Positions 45,651-53,099 of a DNA stretch of 55,397 nt are shown here, in pieces. The notes beneath the pieces were generated by a model, which did no database searches, was not told where the DNA came from, and worked only from the letters and a program-made list of their open reading frames with translations. The position numbers and the translations under genes were made by a program. Positions within the stretch are counted from its first letter, which is position 1. Each line of letters begins with the position of its first letter. The stretch comes from Nostoc favosum CHAB5714 (lineage in GTDB: Bacteria > Cyanobacteriota > Cyanobacteriia > Cyanobacteriales > Nostocaceae): positions 1 to 55,397 of the forward strand of contig NZ_JAIVFQ010000046.1 in the NCBI RefSeq assembly GCF_020829495.1, written 5' to 3'.

Positions 45651-46084
45651 TGGGTGCTGTACTGTGTTTGCTCAAGGAAAGAGTTAGCAACTGCACCTCT
45701 GCTATGATCTAACGCCCTCTGAAATACCTTTGCTTCTAATGTTGCTATTGCATTGGCTTGGGCTACCGCGCCATTCATCACCACTCGAATCATTCCCGCC
45801 ATCATCTGATGATTGATGTTTGGGATAACACTAGCCGCCATGTTGGTTGCTTGTTGAATTGCTGATGCTTCTTGTTCTGATGCTGGCAGGTGCAAATGGT
45901 TATGAATTGCTGCACCAGCCAGTTCAAATACTTTCTCTAACTCTTCTGTGATGTCTGGGCTAAACTCATCGCCTTCAGGGTCAACCTCTGCCCCGTGGTC
46001 ACGCATGATTCGCAGTGCTTCTATCACTTGTACATCGCTGTAGCGATCGCTGAAATATTCGATTACTTGTTTTCTGGTAAACAT
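45611..46084 (-). CDS. Hypothetical protein of plasmid/phage type, second gene of a pair
   Basis: 157 residues from ATG 46084. The N-terminal ~40 residues (FTRKQVIEYFSDRYSDVQVI, ALRIMRDHGAEVDPEGDEFS) look like a small DNA-binding or oligomerisation domain. The remainder is helical and Ala/Met-rich. Its ATG overlaps the stop of the upstream gene in TAATG, so the two are translationally coupled. No family recognised. Confidence 0.6.
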   Translation of the reverse strand: MFTRKQVIEYFSDRYSDVQVIEALRIMRDHGAEVDPEGDEFSPDITEELEKVFELAGAAIHNHLHLPASEQEASAIQQATNMAASVIPNINHQMMAGMIRVVMNGAVAQANAIATLEAKVFQRALDHSRGAVANSFLEQTQYSTQYLTFHGMWKRPF

Positions 46085-46446
46085 TATTGTTGCTTCCTCC
46101 ATTGTTCAAAATCTTTGCGACGTAGATGCATGAAATTTGCAATTAGAAGTCTTTTAACTTCTTCGTACTTCTTGCCCTTCATTAAAAAAAATATAGTTGC
46201 TGATAAAAACCTTTGATATCCGTCAAGGTAGTTACTTCGGCAGCCTTTTCCTGTTTCGTAATAGCTGGCTTTTAACGGAGGAATTTTATTTATAATATTT
46301 ACCTCCCATCTCCAAAGAGTTATACGGTTAATTTCCAGAATCTTACTCCACTCTTTTCTTGATAACAAATTGTCCAAAAAGGCATCATTGATTTTTGGAT
46401 CTTTTCCTATGGAAGCCAAGATATCATGTAAATTGTCCTGATTCAT
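46084..46446 (-). CDS. Hypothetical HTH-like protein, first gene of a pair
   Basis: 120 residues. RKEWSKILEINRITLWRWEV reads like a helix-turn-helix (MerR/excisionase-like), followed by a helical region with KKYEEVKRLLIANFMHLRRK. It is encoded just upstream of and overlapping its partner. A cluster of TTGCAACATTG motifs lies 124-192 bp upstream, a likely control site. Regulator of a small mobile or plasmid locus is an inference. Confidence 0.6.
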   Translation of the reverse strand: MNQDNLHDILASIGKDPKINDAFLDNLLSRKEWSKILEINRITLWRWEVNIINKIPPLKASYYETGKGCRSNYLDGYQRFLSATIFFLMKGKKYEEVKRLLIANFMHLRRKDFEQWRKQQ

Positions 46447-46569
46447 TGTTTCATCTGCCCTTGCAATATTGTTGCATCAGAACTCTGACATCTCCATATA
46501 AAAGTAAAAAATATCGTCAAAACAACTGTTTTTAACATTCTTTTGTTCGCTGGCGCTCGATATTTGCTG

Positions 46570-46638
46570 TGCAATGTTGCAAGTGCTTGCAACATTGATG
46601 CTTGCAACATGGTTGTTACATTACTGCAATGTTGCAAT
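46570..46638. promoter_or_regulatory. Four copies of TTGCAACATTG in a 69-bp cluster
   Basis: CTTGCAACATTG-type sites lie at 46570-46583 (minus), 46586-46597 (plus), 46600-46612 (plus, one mismatch) and 46624-46638 (minus). A related TTGCAATATTGTTGCAT is at 46461-46477. Mixed orientation around AT-rich DNA suggests cooperative binding by a regulator or a replication initiator. Confidence 0.6.
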
Positions 46639-46947
46639 CACCTCAATCAACTAATCTTAGTAAGAAAGCCCTTTTTTGCAAACTGATATTACTAAATTTT
46701 GGTAAAATTTGAGTCTAGATACTAATAAATTCCAATAATTAACTTGGATATATTAGTATTAACTTTACTAGCAATATATTTGCATAATAGTTTATTTTTA
46801 ATCCATATTTAAGGCTTTTATAATAGGAGAATATTGTTTTTTTTGCATTCAGATTAAACTGATGGTTATCGTTAAATAGACTGTCTCTAATAGCATAAAA
46901 TCCGTTATTTTGTGCCATAATTCTCTTTCCAGATGGGACTTATCGAG

Positions 46948-46994
46948 GTAAAAAGCGGTTGGCTAACTTTCACAGGGCAGCGACCGCTTTTTAC
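46948..46994. terminator. 14-bp hairpin with A and T runs
   Basis: GTAAAAAGCGGTTG (46948-46961) pairs with CGACCGCTTTTTAC (46981-46994) with one mismatch and a 19-nt loop. It has A-run and T-run flanks usable in both directions. The nearest genes are at 46446 and 47098. The rest of 46640-47097 has no recognised gene. Confidence 0.55.
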
Positions 46995-47097
46995 TTTCAG
47001 TTAAGTGCAACAATGTTACGCTTGTTAAATACATACTAAAAAACCCGCCAAAGACGGGCAATGCATTTTGATGACAAACTAGTGACAAAAATTTCCG

Positions 47098-47316
47098 TTA
47101 GTTTTTAAAAAAAATCGAGTAGTTTATTTGTCCCGATTCCTCCCATTCCTGATCAATTTTCTCTAGCACCCATTTCACATATTTTGGTGTTCGGCTCATC
47201 CAGTTTCTTATCGTTCTAGGGTCACGTTCAAAAAAACCGCATAGCATTGCTTTTAATCTGCACTCTTCACTGCTATCTCCCCTAGCCCATTTACACAAGA
47301 ATTCAAGTAAACTCAT
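47098..47316 (-). CDS. Small HTH-like hypothetical protein
   Basis: 72 residues from ATG 47316, which has AAGGAG 5 nt upstream; the longer frame to 47403 is therefore not used. The segment FFERDPRTIRNWMSRTPKYV resembles a recognition-helix motif. The N-terminus (SLLEFLCKWARGDSSEECRL) is helical. It is likely a phage/plasmid regulator. A tiny frame overlaps its start by ATGA. Confidence 0.6.
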   Translation of the reverse strand: MSLLEFLCKWARGDSSEECRLKAMLCGFFERDPRTIRNWMSRTPKYVKWVLEKIDQEWEESGQINYSIFFKN

Positions 47317-47450
47317 GTCACTCCTTCTGTTACTGATTCTGCCTTGAGTAAACCTCGGTGCATTACAGCCGAGTCGAAAAATTTTAGTTTTGACAAGAGG
47401 CACTTAGCTTCTTGAAAGGTACAAACCTCGCCCTTCTCCAAGAGACGCAC
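47313..47450 (-). CDS. Possible coupled 45-residue protein
   Basis: From GTG 47450 the frame reads MRLLEKGEVCTFQEAKCLLS, then KLKFFDSAVMHRGLLKAESV and stops in the TGA that overlaps the downstream ATG. The overlap and sensible codons hint at a real coupled gene, but there is no clear ribosome binding site. Upstream (47451-47600) are several hairpins, including CACTTGA ... TCAAGTG. Confidence 0.3.
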   Translation of the reverse strand: MRLLEKGEVCTFQEAKCLLSKLKFFDSAVMHRGLLKAESVTEGVT

Positions 47451-47716
47451 TGTTAGGTCGTGGGCAAAAGCACGCCTGCTCCTTCACTTGAGGTTTAGAG
47501 CAATAACTTCAAGTGGCGTGGTTTTTCCCGCATAGTTTATTGCTCCCTGCACAAAGTGCTTTTTCACTTTTTGCGGGATTATTTAGTTTCTTATACCATA
47601 CTACACCCATATATATCTATAATAGCTACATATCATATAAGAATTAGGGAGTGTTGATTTATTTGTAGGGTTCTTGTCCCATAACCAATCTCATTTGATA
47701 ATTTGGGTGATTAACT

Positions 47717-47965
47717 ATGGATGCAACAATGCCTAGAACGAAAGCACAGGGAATGACCAGAATTGAACTTTACGTGCCAACAGCACTATTTTCAGAAGCA
47801 GAAGAACTGGCCGACTTTGAGGGTTGGAAATTATCAGAACTGCACCGTGTATTTTGGGAAAACGGTTTTGGCGTTTATGTCGAACGCAGTAACAAGAGAA
47901 TGATTAACAAGCGCTTGAGAGAGAAAAATTCCCCCGACGTTGCTAATCAGGGAGAAGAAGAGTAA
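47717..47965 (+). CDS. Small RHH-like plasmid/island protein
   Basis: 82 residues. RIELYVPTALFSEAEELADF followed by WKLSELHRVFWENGFGVYVE has the strand-helix-helix spacing of ribbon-helix-helix proteins but longer helices. The C-terminus is charged. A hairpin GCCCAGGT-TAA-ACCTGGGC lies 8 bp after the stop. It may be a repressor or antitoxin; no partner is adjacent. Confidence 0.55.
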   Translation: MDATMPRTKAQGMTRIELYVPTALFSEAEELADFEGWKLSELHRVFWENGFGVYVERSNKRMINKRLREKNSPDVANQGEEE

Positions 47966-47972
47966 TTTTCGC

Positions 47973-47991
47973 GCCCAGGTTAAACCTGGGC
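47973..47991 (+). terminator. Short hairpin after the RHH-like gene
   Basis: GCCCAGGT-TAA-ACCTGGGC, a perfect 8-bp stem, but followed by ATTGTCG instead of a T run. It could be a weak terminator or mRNA-stability element. Confidence 0.4.
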
Positions 47992-48254
47992 ATTGTCGAA
48001 GTAAAGGGAGCAACAAAATATGCAAAAGACCTCTTGCAAAAGTGCTTTTTGCACTCTTGGGGAAAAGGTTTTGGTTAAAGGGGAAGGGGACAATACAAAA
48101 CCTTTTCCTCTTCCCCCAACCCCAGTTCCCACAAATGCCAAGAAGTCTAAAATATTGAAGAAGCATACAGTCTTGCTTGGGTGAAAACAGCTTGTGAACA
48201 TATTTTAGGTAAGAATATTTGCCATTAGATTGACTTGCTGCATGTCAATCTATG

Positions 48255-48785
48255 TCAATCTAATGGATTTTGCTCTAGATACTGGCGCACTCCCGCGCTC
48301 ATGGCTACGAGGTTTGGTTGTATACTTTTCCCTAAAAAATCTTCGACTACATGAGCAATTGTACTTGTGAGAAAGAATGGTACTCCCTTGATTTTTTTCG
48401 GGTCAATCACTAGTTCACCACGGCTTTCAATTACTGTATTATTGCCATCTTCCAGAAAGCGATTTTTGCCATAACACTTGACTGCTTCTGTGAAAGCGTG
48501 AGTTTCAATACGCCATTCAAGTGTAAAGTCTGTCTGATTCCAGATATTATATTCTGTCCAAGAGAGCATATCTTCACTGAGCAAAACTCTTGCTGCTGCT
48601 GGAATTTCACTCCCACCGTGCCATTCATTGACACTAGAAACATTACTGCCTGCTTCACTACGGGATAAAAGTGTGATCTGGCGCACGTTTGGCATATAAG
48701 GAACTAGCTCAACTAGTTTGTCCCGATAGGTAGCATAAACCAGGGAGCGTGGAAAAGGAATTTGGGTATCAGCACGGATGAGCAT
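48255..48785 (-). CDS. SRPBCC/START-like (polyketide cyclase-type) protein
   Basis: 176 residues. The first strand ADTQIPFPRSLVYATYRDKL, central strands TLEWRIETHAF and NTVIESRGELVID, and the long C-terminal helix (AHVVEDFLGKSIQPNLVAMS) make up the helix-grip fold. Members bind hydrophobic ligands such as lipids or polyketides. It is monocistronic and the ligand is unknown. Full length for the family. Confidence 0.78.
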   Translation of the reverse strand: MLIRADTQIPFPRSLVYATYRDKLVELVPYMPNVRQITLLSRSEAGSNVSSVNEWHGGSEIPAAARVLLSEDMLSWTEYNIWNQTDFTLEWRIETHAFTEAVKCYGKNRFLEDGNNTVIESRGELVIDPKKIKGVPFFLTSTIAHVVEDFLGKSIQPNLVAMSAGVRQYLEQNPLD

Positions 48786-48910
48786 TAATTAATACCATAT
48801 CTAAATAGAGACAAAATGGGGAATTACCAAGAGTTTAGGGATTGCAACTAAGGTGTTTTTTTGGTTGATCCGCCTGAATTTTGATTAACTATATTTTACT
48901 GTCGCATCGG

Positions 48911-49124
48911 ATCACAAAGCGGCACAAAAAAGCAGCAAGGTCTGCCGTGACATCTAAAAGCCTTACTGTGTATAGATGTCACAGAAAGCGGCAAGATGAA
49001 GTAAAACTCTAGAACCCTTGCTATTAAAGGAATGTCACAAAAAGCGGCATAGTTAAATTATGAACTTGGTGTCACTTGAAAGCACTCAAAGCTATACAAG
49101 ATGGGTGTCACAAAGGAAGTGGCA
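48911..49124. repeat. Four direct repeats TGTCACA-n-AAGCGGCA
   Basis: Copies lie at 48911-48924 (ATCACAAAGCGGCA), 48977-48993 (TGTCACAGAAAGCGGCA), 49033-49049 (TGTCACAAAAAGCGGCA) and 49106-49124 (TGTCACAAAGGAAGTGGCA), all in the same orientation and 56-73 bp apart. A GGTGTCACTTGAAAGC variant lies between the last two. The regular spacing and direct orientation resemble transposase-end or iteron arrays. The stretch 48786-49297 has no gene. Confidence 0.65.
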
Positions 49125-49297
49125 GGGTTGACGAAAAAAAATAGGGATGAAAAAAACTCCGTTTTTGGGGCTTTTTTCTGAAGTGGGATCGACAGCCTCT
49201 GATGCTCACAGAACACCTGCTTTTAAGTGTGGGATTCCCTACACCCTATCCCTACAAGCTTTTCATGACTGATGCTGAAATTTATTTCCCAAGCTTT

Positions 49298-49522
49298 CTA
49301 TTTTTTATTTTGCAAGTTTTTCTTCTTCCTTTGTTTAGGGCATTGGATATCGACCATCAACCCATGCTCAAATACAATAGTGTGTTTTGGATCTGCTCCA
49401 TCAGAAAGGAGAGTTTTTTTCTGTTTACTCATCAACTTCATTTCCTTAATTGTGTTCTCGAAAAAATGAAGTTGATAGCCACAATCACACTCAAATGATG
49501 AAGGGAATATTTCTTTGGGCAT
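49298..49522 (-). CDS. Small protein with CDCG zinc-ribbon-like start
   Basis: 74 residues: MPKEIFPSSFECDCGYQLHF, FENTIKEMKLMSKQKKTLL, then HTIVFEHGLMVDIQCPK and a basic tail. Two Cys pairs (CDC-G and QCPK) could bind zinc, and the composition looks like a real protein. The opposite-strand frame here is hydrophobic low-complexity and is rejected. It lies next to the repeat array. No ribosome binding site is evident; ATG at 49522. Confidence 0.5.
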   Translation of the reverse strand: MPKEIFPSSFECDCGYQLHFFENTIKEMKLMSKQKKTLLSDGADPKHTIVFEHGLMVDIQCPKQRKKKNLQNKK

Positions 49523-49787
49523 AAACTAATCGAAAAAATTATATTTCCTTGGCATTTTTTTTCATAATCCCATTGCCCAGATGAAAAAGTGTAATCTTTT
49601 GTATAAGTTATTGAAACAGAGGAAAGCCGATAGCATGGTTAATCTGTGAACCTGGTGACACTGGACAGCACTCAAGCGGTTGATAATTTTAACAGCAGCC
49701 GTTGGTGCGCCAGATGCCATGTACACCTGTGGAGAACTTTGAGTATGGAGTTCGTCATTCTTCTGAATAGGTAGCGAGGTGAAGTTA

Positions 49788-50324
49788 ATGAGTCAGGAAG
49801 AACCTAATTACAGTCAAAGCGTCTTTAATCAAGAAAATGCAGTAAATCCAATGGGTTTATTATTTGATGAAGAATGGTTGCGAAAAGGTGTTGAAGCTGA
49901 AGATAAAGTTGGTGGTAACATTGGGGCTGGATTAGATTGGGGGTCAGCATTTGGTTCCTTAATGGGCAATCTAGAACTTTGGGGACGCTTCACGACGTTG
50001 CGTATTTCTCTAAATAGAGAAGTGCGGTTACTGCTGAATAATTGGAATTTAGGGACAGCTACGAAAATTGCAGTCATTGCTGCAAGAGAAAGGATACTTG
50101 AAAAATTTAGATTGCCGACACCAGAGGTAAGAGAATACATACTTGCTACTCTGGAAGATGATGAATTTTATGGCGAAGAATTCATTTCTAATCGAGAGAT
50201 ACTGCGTGAACTGCTTGGGGTGTTGTTAAAACAAGAAGATTGGGAAACCATTGCAGCAGTTGCAGCAGATTCGTTAAAGAAAGAAATTATACATCAAGCT
50301 GTTGGTGAAAAAATTTCCGCATAG
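49788..50324 (+). CDS. Hypothetical acidic protein
   Basis: 178 residues from ATG 49788, which has GAGG at the right distance; the frame opens at a GTG three codons earlier. It holds a Gly-rich middle (GGNIGAGLDWGSAFGSLMGN), then helical RLLLNNWNLGTATKIAVIAA and a Glu-rich end. No known domain. It lies alone between a repeat-rich spacer and an SDR gene. Confidence 0.6.
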   Translation: MSQEEPNYSQSVFNQENAVNPMGLLFDEEWLRKGVEAEDKVGGNIGAGLDWGSAFGSLMGNLELWGRFTTLRISLNREVRLLLNNWNLGTATKIAVIAARERILEKFRLPTPEVREYILATLEDDEFYGEEFISNREILRELLGVLLKQEDWETIAAVAADSLKKEIIHQAVGEKISA

Positions 50325-50518
50325 TCAAGCTCATCGCAATAATCCTATTTGAATTACTTTTTTGTTTTGCCAACAAGCGTGTGCTGTTTAACCTAGCCTT
50401 TCTTCTAGGTTCTCAACGTTTAAACTTTGTGAGAGGATTAACCCAGTATTTAAACTCAGCTTAAACATCTTGTTCTGAAATGTGATCTAAATTCATCACT
50501 ACACAGGAGTGCTTAATC

Positions 50519-51268
50519 ATGGCGCAGGACGAACTAAAGAACAAAGTAGCTTTCATTACTGGTGCAAATAAAGGTCTGGGGCTGGAAATGAGTCGCCAAC
50601 TCGGACAACATGGATTGACAATTCTGATAGCAGCCCGAAACTTAGATGCAGCTAAAACAGCAGCAAGTAATTTAGAGAAGGAAGGAATAATAGCTCACCC
50701 AATTGCCCTGGATATCACTGATAGTACTCAAATTGAATCTGCCGTTCAACAGATTAGTGATTCTTTTGGTAGGCTTGATGTCTTGATCAATAACGCGGGT
50801 GTGTTTTTAGATGGTGACTGGTTAACCAGTAATGCTAGTTCTGTTTCTGTAGAGATTATTCGACAGACATTTAACACAAACTTTTTTGGATTAGTGGAAT
50901 TAACTCAACGAGCATTGCCGTTAATATTGAATAGCCCTAGCGGTCGAATTGTAAATATGTCGAGTATTGAAGGCTCGTTAACACTTCATGCCGACCCCAA
51001 TTCATTCATCTATGATTCCAAACCATTTGCTTATGATGCTTCCAAGGCAGCTGTTAACTCATTCACGATTCATTTAGCTCATGAGTTACGCAATACTCCG
51101 GTGAAAATTAATAGCGCTCATCCGGGTTGGGTAAAAACGGAATTAGGTGGTGAAGGTGCAATGATGGACATCGCATCAGGTGCGAAAACTGGTGTTGAAT
51201 TAGCGATATTGCCAAATGATGGCCCCAGTGGTGGGTTTTTCCATCTTGGCGAACCAGTAGCTTGGTAA
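50519..51268 (+). CDS. Short-chain dehydrogenase/reductase
   Basis: 249 residues. NAD(P) site TGANKGLG (residues 14-21), NNAG structural motif, catalytic Ser in NMSSIEGSL, and Y-x-x-x-K in YDASKAAVNSF; AHPGWVKTELGG follows. A classical SDR, probably NADP-dependent (Arg near AARNL). The substrate is unknown; carbonyl-reductase-like members are the closest type. AGGAG lies 11 nt ahead of the ATG. A strong terminator overlaps its stop. Confidence 0.93.
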   Translation: MAQDELKNKVAFITGANKGLGLEMSRQLGQHGLTILIAARNLDAAKTAASNLEKEGIIAHPIALDITDSTQIESAVQQISDSFGRLDVLINNAGVFLDGDWLTSNASSVSVEIIRQTFNTNFFGLVELTQRALPLILNSPSGRIVNMSSIEGSLTLHADPNSFIYDSKPFAYDASKAAVNSFTIHLAHELRNTPVKINSAHPGWVKTELGGEGAMMDIASGAKTGVELAILPNDGPSGGFFHLGEPVAW

Positions 51269-51301
51269 CTTACGCCACGACTTGAAGCCGTGGCGTAAGT
51301 T
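51267..51301 (+). terminator. Strong hairpin overlapping the SDR stop codon
   Basis: AACTTACGCCACG and CGTGGCGTAAGTT form a perfect 13-bp stem with a 9-nt loop, followed by ATTAATTATT. The stem begins inside the stop codon of the SDR gene. Confidence 0.75.
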
Positions 51302-51370
51302 ATTAATTATTAGTACATCTTTCACGATTTTCGTATACTCGATACTATTGACTATTGACCCTTACGGCGA

Positions 51371-51413
51371 ACGGCGATTCATCCCATATTGAAGGAATGG
51401 GATGAATCGCCGT
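51371..51413. repeat. 17-bp perfect hairpin followed by a T-rich run
   Basis: ACGGCGATTCATCCCAT pairs perfectly with ATGGGATGAATCGCCGT around a 9-nt loop, followed by CTTTTGT. It lies between the SDR gene and the minus-strand gene at 51537, so it may terminate both. The length and perfection also fit a dispersed cyanobacterial palindrome. Confidence 0.7.
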
Positions 51414-51536
51414 CTTTTGTAAAAAGTTGAGCAATATCCTTCTGACTTTGACTTTTCCGTATTCCGTGAAAAGTCGGCTCTAACTCTAATCAAGTCATCT
51501 ATTATTAGAGGTACTTATTAGTACGTGGACACCGAC

Positions 51537-51857
51537 TTAACCATTGGATATTGCCCCCAACTGGTGCTTGAGAATTAGTATTTTACGCTGATACGCTTCA
51601 ATCTCAGCTTGAAGTTCAGCACATAATTCGCTTGGTGTAACCAGATGAATTTTCTCCTCTTCAAGATGTGACACTTCGGAAAAATCGTTTTTATCTAGGA
51701 GAGCATAACGCCAAGATTCGTTACACAAGCCAGTCAATAGATTATTGGGTGGATAATACTGAATCCCAACAATCACTCCCTGCTTGCTTCTCTGCCCGAA
51801 TGAATATTTGGGTGATGTCCAATAATTAGGAATAGTCACAACTTTTGAAGTTTCCAT
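51537..51857 (-). CDS. Hypothetical cyanobacterial protein, third gene of a small operon
   Basis: 106 residues. A conserved-looking beta-rich start (VVTIPNYWTSPKYSFGQRSK, QGVIVGIQYYPPNNLL) is followed by a C-terminal coiled coil (LCAELQAEIEAYQRKILILK). AGGAG lies 8 nt ahead of the ATG. It follows two tiny membrane-protein frames on the same strand. The function is unknown; an SH3-like or KOW-like sensor domain is possible. Confidence 0.7.
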   Translation of the reverse strand: METSKVVTIPNYWTSPKYSFGQRSKQGVIVGIQYYPPNNLLTGLCNESWRYALLDKNDFSEVSHLEEEKIHLVTPSELCAELQAEIEAYQRKILILKHQLGAISNG

Positions 51858-51867
51858 GCGATTGCTC

Positions 51868-51981
51868 CTATCTTTGTTTTGACTGTGTTTGTACTACTCG
51901 CTGCTGCCTTTTCTCTACCAAAATCTGACCCATAGATCCTCCAGTCCCCAGCCCTAACATGGCTGTAGTAATCGTGTACAT
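51868..51981 (-). CDS. Tiny membrane protein, second gene of a small operon
   Basis: 37 residues: MYTITTAMLGLGTGGSMGQI, then LVEKRQQRVVQTQSKQR. A Gly-rich hydrophobic segment plus a basic, Gln-rich tail. AAGG lies ahead of the ATG and the next gene starts 10 nt after its stop. Too short for family assignment. Confidence 0.5.
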   Translation of the reverse strand: MYTITTAMLGLGTGGSMGQILVEKRQQRVVQTQSKQR

Positions 51982-51994
51982 TGTATTTCTGCCT

Positions 51995-52084
51995 TCATAT
52001 TTGCACTCCTAAATACCCGATAGATATGGCCGCTAATGTGCTAGTCAGACCTACAGCAATTACTTGTGCTTGATTCCGTTCCAT
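51995..52084 (-). CDS. Tiny membrane protein, first gene of a small operon
   Basis: 29 residues: MERNQAQVIAVGLTSTLAAI, then SIGYLGVQI. One short hydrophobic helix. GGGAAAGG lies about 9 nt ahead of the ATG. It is followed after 13 nt by another tiny frame and is divergent from the DUF5674 gene at 52123. Confidence 0.48.
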   Translation of the reverse strand: MERNQAQVIAVGLTSTLAAISIGYLGVQI

Positions 52085-52122
52085 AATTAGAATGCCTTTC
52101 CCTGATAGAGGTTATGATTTAA

Positions 52123-52455
52123 ATGATTTTGCTGTTACGCGAACGCGCTACCCCGGAGCAACTTGAACAAATGCTGCAACAGCACAAGTTCTACATCAAA
52201 ACCGCAGTCGATATCGAACGTCGGGTACTAGTTGGTGGTGGTGATTTACACTATGACTGCGAACAGGCTCTTTTGGGTGATGGTAGTCGGCAAGAAACTA
52301 TCTGGGCAGCAAGCTTGATGCCTGTAACTCAAAAGATGATTTTTGAATCAATTGTCAATCTCCGCCCCCGGCAAAATAAGTCAATGGAGATATTGGACTC
52401 TAATATTAGAGAAGGGGTCGCTCAAATCATTATCGAATTCCTGGGAAATTTATGA
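52123..52455 (+). CDS. DUF5674-family protein
   Basis: 110 residues. EQLEQMLQQHKFYIKTAVDI, ERRVLVGGGDLHYDCEQALL, DGSRQETIWAASL and NLRPRQNKSMEI match the DUF5674 pattern: a Gly-Gly-Gly-Asp-L-H loop and an R-P-R-Q motif. The function is unknown. The family is common in cyanobacteria and often lies in two-gene units, as here, where the next gene overlaps by ATGA. A toxin-antitoxin-like role is a guess. Confidence 0.78.
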   Translation: MILLLRERATPEQLEQMLQQHKFYIKTAVDIERRVLVGGGDLHYDCEQALLGDGSRQETIWAASLMPVTQKMIFESIVNLRPRQNKSMEILDSNIREGVAQIIIEFLGNL

Positions 52456-52826
52456 TCGAATTGACACCGAGACAACAAATTTTTATACAAGATGATGTGA
52501 CTACCCGTTTACATCATCTAGCTGCACACCTTGAGCAAATTCAGTTTTTGTGGACTCAAGGCTCGTCCCAGGAATTGATGCTGACTCTGGTCAAAGAAAG
52601 TCGATACTTTATCGAGTGGACTGTACCAGATATGGTGAAAGCAGAGGACATTGATAGAGCAGCAGAGTTGGTTGACTTAGGTCGCTTGTTGACTCGATGG
52701 CTATTCAATTGGGAGAACATTTGGTCGGATGCCGAACAGAAGCAATCTGCATCTCTTGAAACTTCATATTGGTTACAGCGAGTTTTGGAAATATCACGTA
52801 CAGAACCGGAATCACTGAGTGCCTGA
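52452..52826 (+). CDS. Hypothetical helical protein coupled to DUF5674 gene
   Basis: 124 residues. All-helical: LTPRQQIFIQDDVTTRLHHL, LAAHLEQIQFLWTQGSSQ, ESRYFIEWTVPDM, DRAAELVDLGRLLTRWLFNW. Its ATG overlaps the upstream stop (ATGA), so the two are translationally coupled and probably act together. It ends 3 bp before the convergent frameshifted gene. No family recognised. Confidence 0.65.
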   Translation: MIELTPRQQIFIQDDVTTRLHHLAAHLEQIQFLWTQGSSQELMLTLVKESRYFIEWTVPDMVKAEDIDRAAELVDLGRLLTRWLFNWENIWSDAEQKQSASLETSYWLQRVLEISRTEPESLSA

Positions 52827-52829
52827 ACT

Positions 52830-53085
52830 CTATGAATTCTTCCTCTGTTTAACCGCTCCATGACTTGATTCTCCTTGTCGATTAAATTGCTCCACCTGAT
52901 CAATTGCCTCTACTACTTCTCCTAAAACATTGAACGCATCGTTTAGCACCACATCATTCGATGTAGAAAAGGAAGGAGGACGATTGAAGCCTGCGATAAT
53001 CCTTACTGCTCCCGACAAGCCGCAACGTATATTGACATCCTTGCAAGATAGTCCGAATCTCTGATGTAGTTAATTTGATTTCCAT
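52830..53085 (-). pseudogene. Frameshifted small gene, last of a four-gene operon
   Basis: ATG 53085 with GGAGG upstream opens MEIKLTTSEIRTILQGCQYT then LRL. A single extra G near 53015 pushes the frame out. One frame over, the sequence continues SGAVRIIAGFNRPPSFSTSN and DAFNVLGEVVEAIDQVEQF to a stop at 52830. Joined, it gives an 84-residue protein with normal composition. Either a real mutation or a sequencing error; function unknown. Confidence 0.6.
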
Positions 53086-53099
53086 TGTTGTTTCCCTCC

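Noticed and set aside
46443..46637. 64-residue minus-strand frame starting MQHCSNVTTMLQASMLQALA
   Set aside because: It is made almost entirely of the TTGCAACATTG repeat cluster read as codons; the repeats explain it better than a protein.
48911..49124. Repeat array as a CRISPR
   Set aside because: Repeats are only 14-19 bp, spacers differ in length and contain part-copies, no leader and no cas genes.
49202..49498. 98-residue hydrophobic plus-strand frame
   Set aside because: Phe/Leu-rich low-complexity shadow of the opposite-strand gene at 49298, which has balanced composition and Cys motifs.
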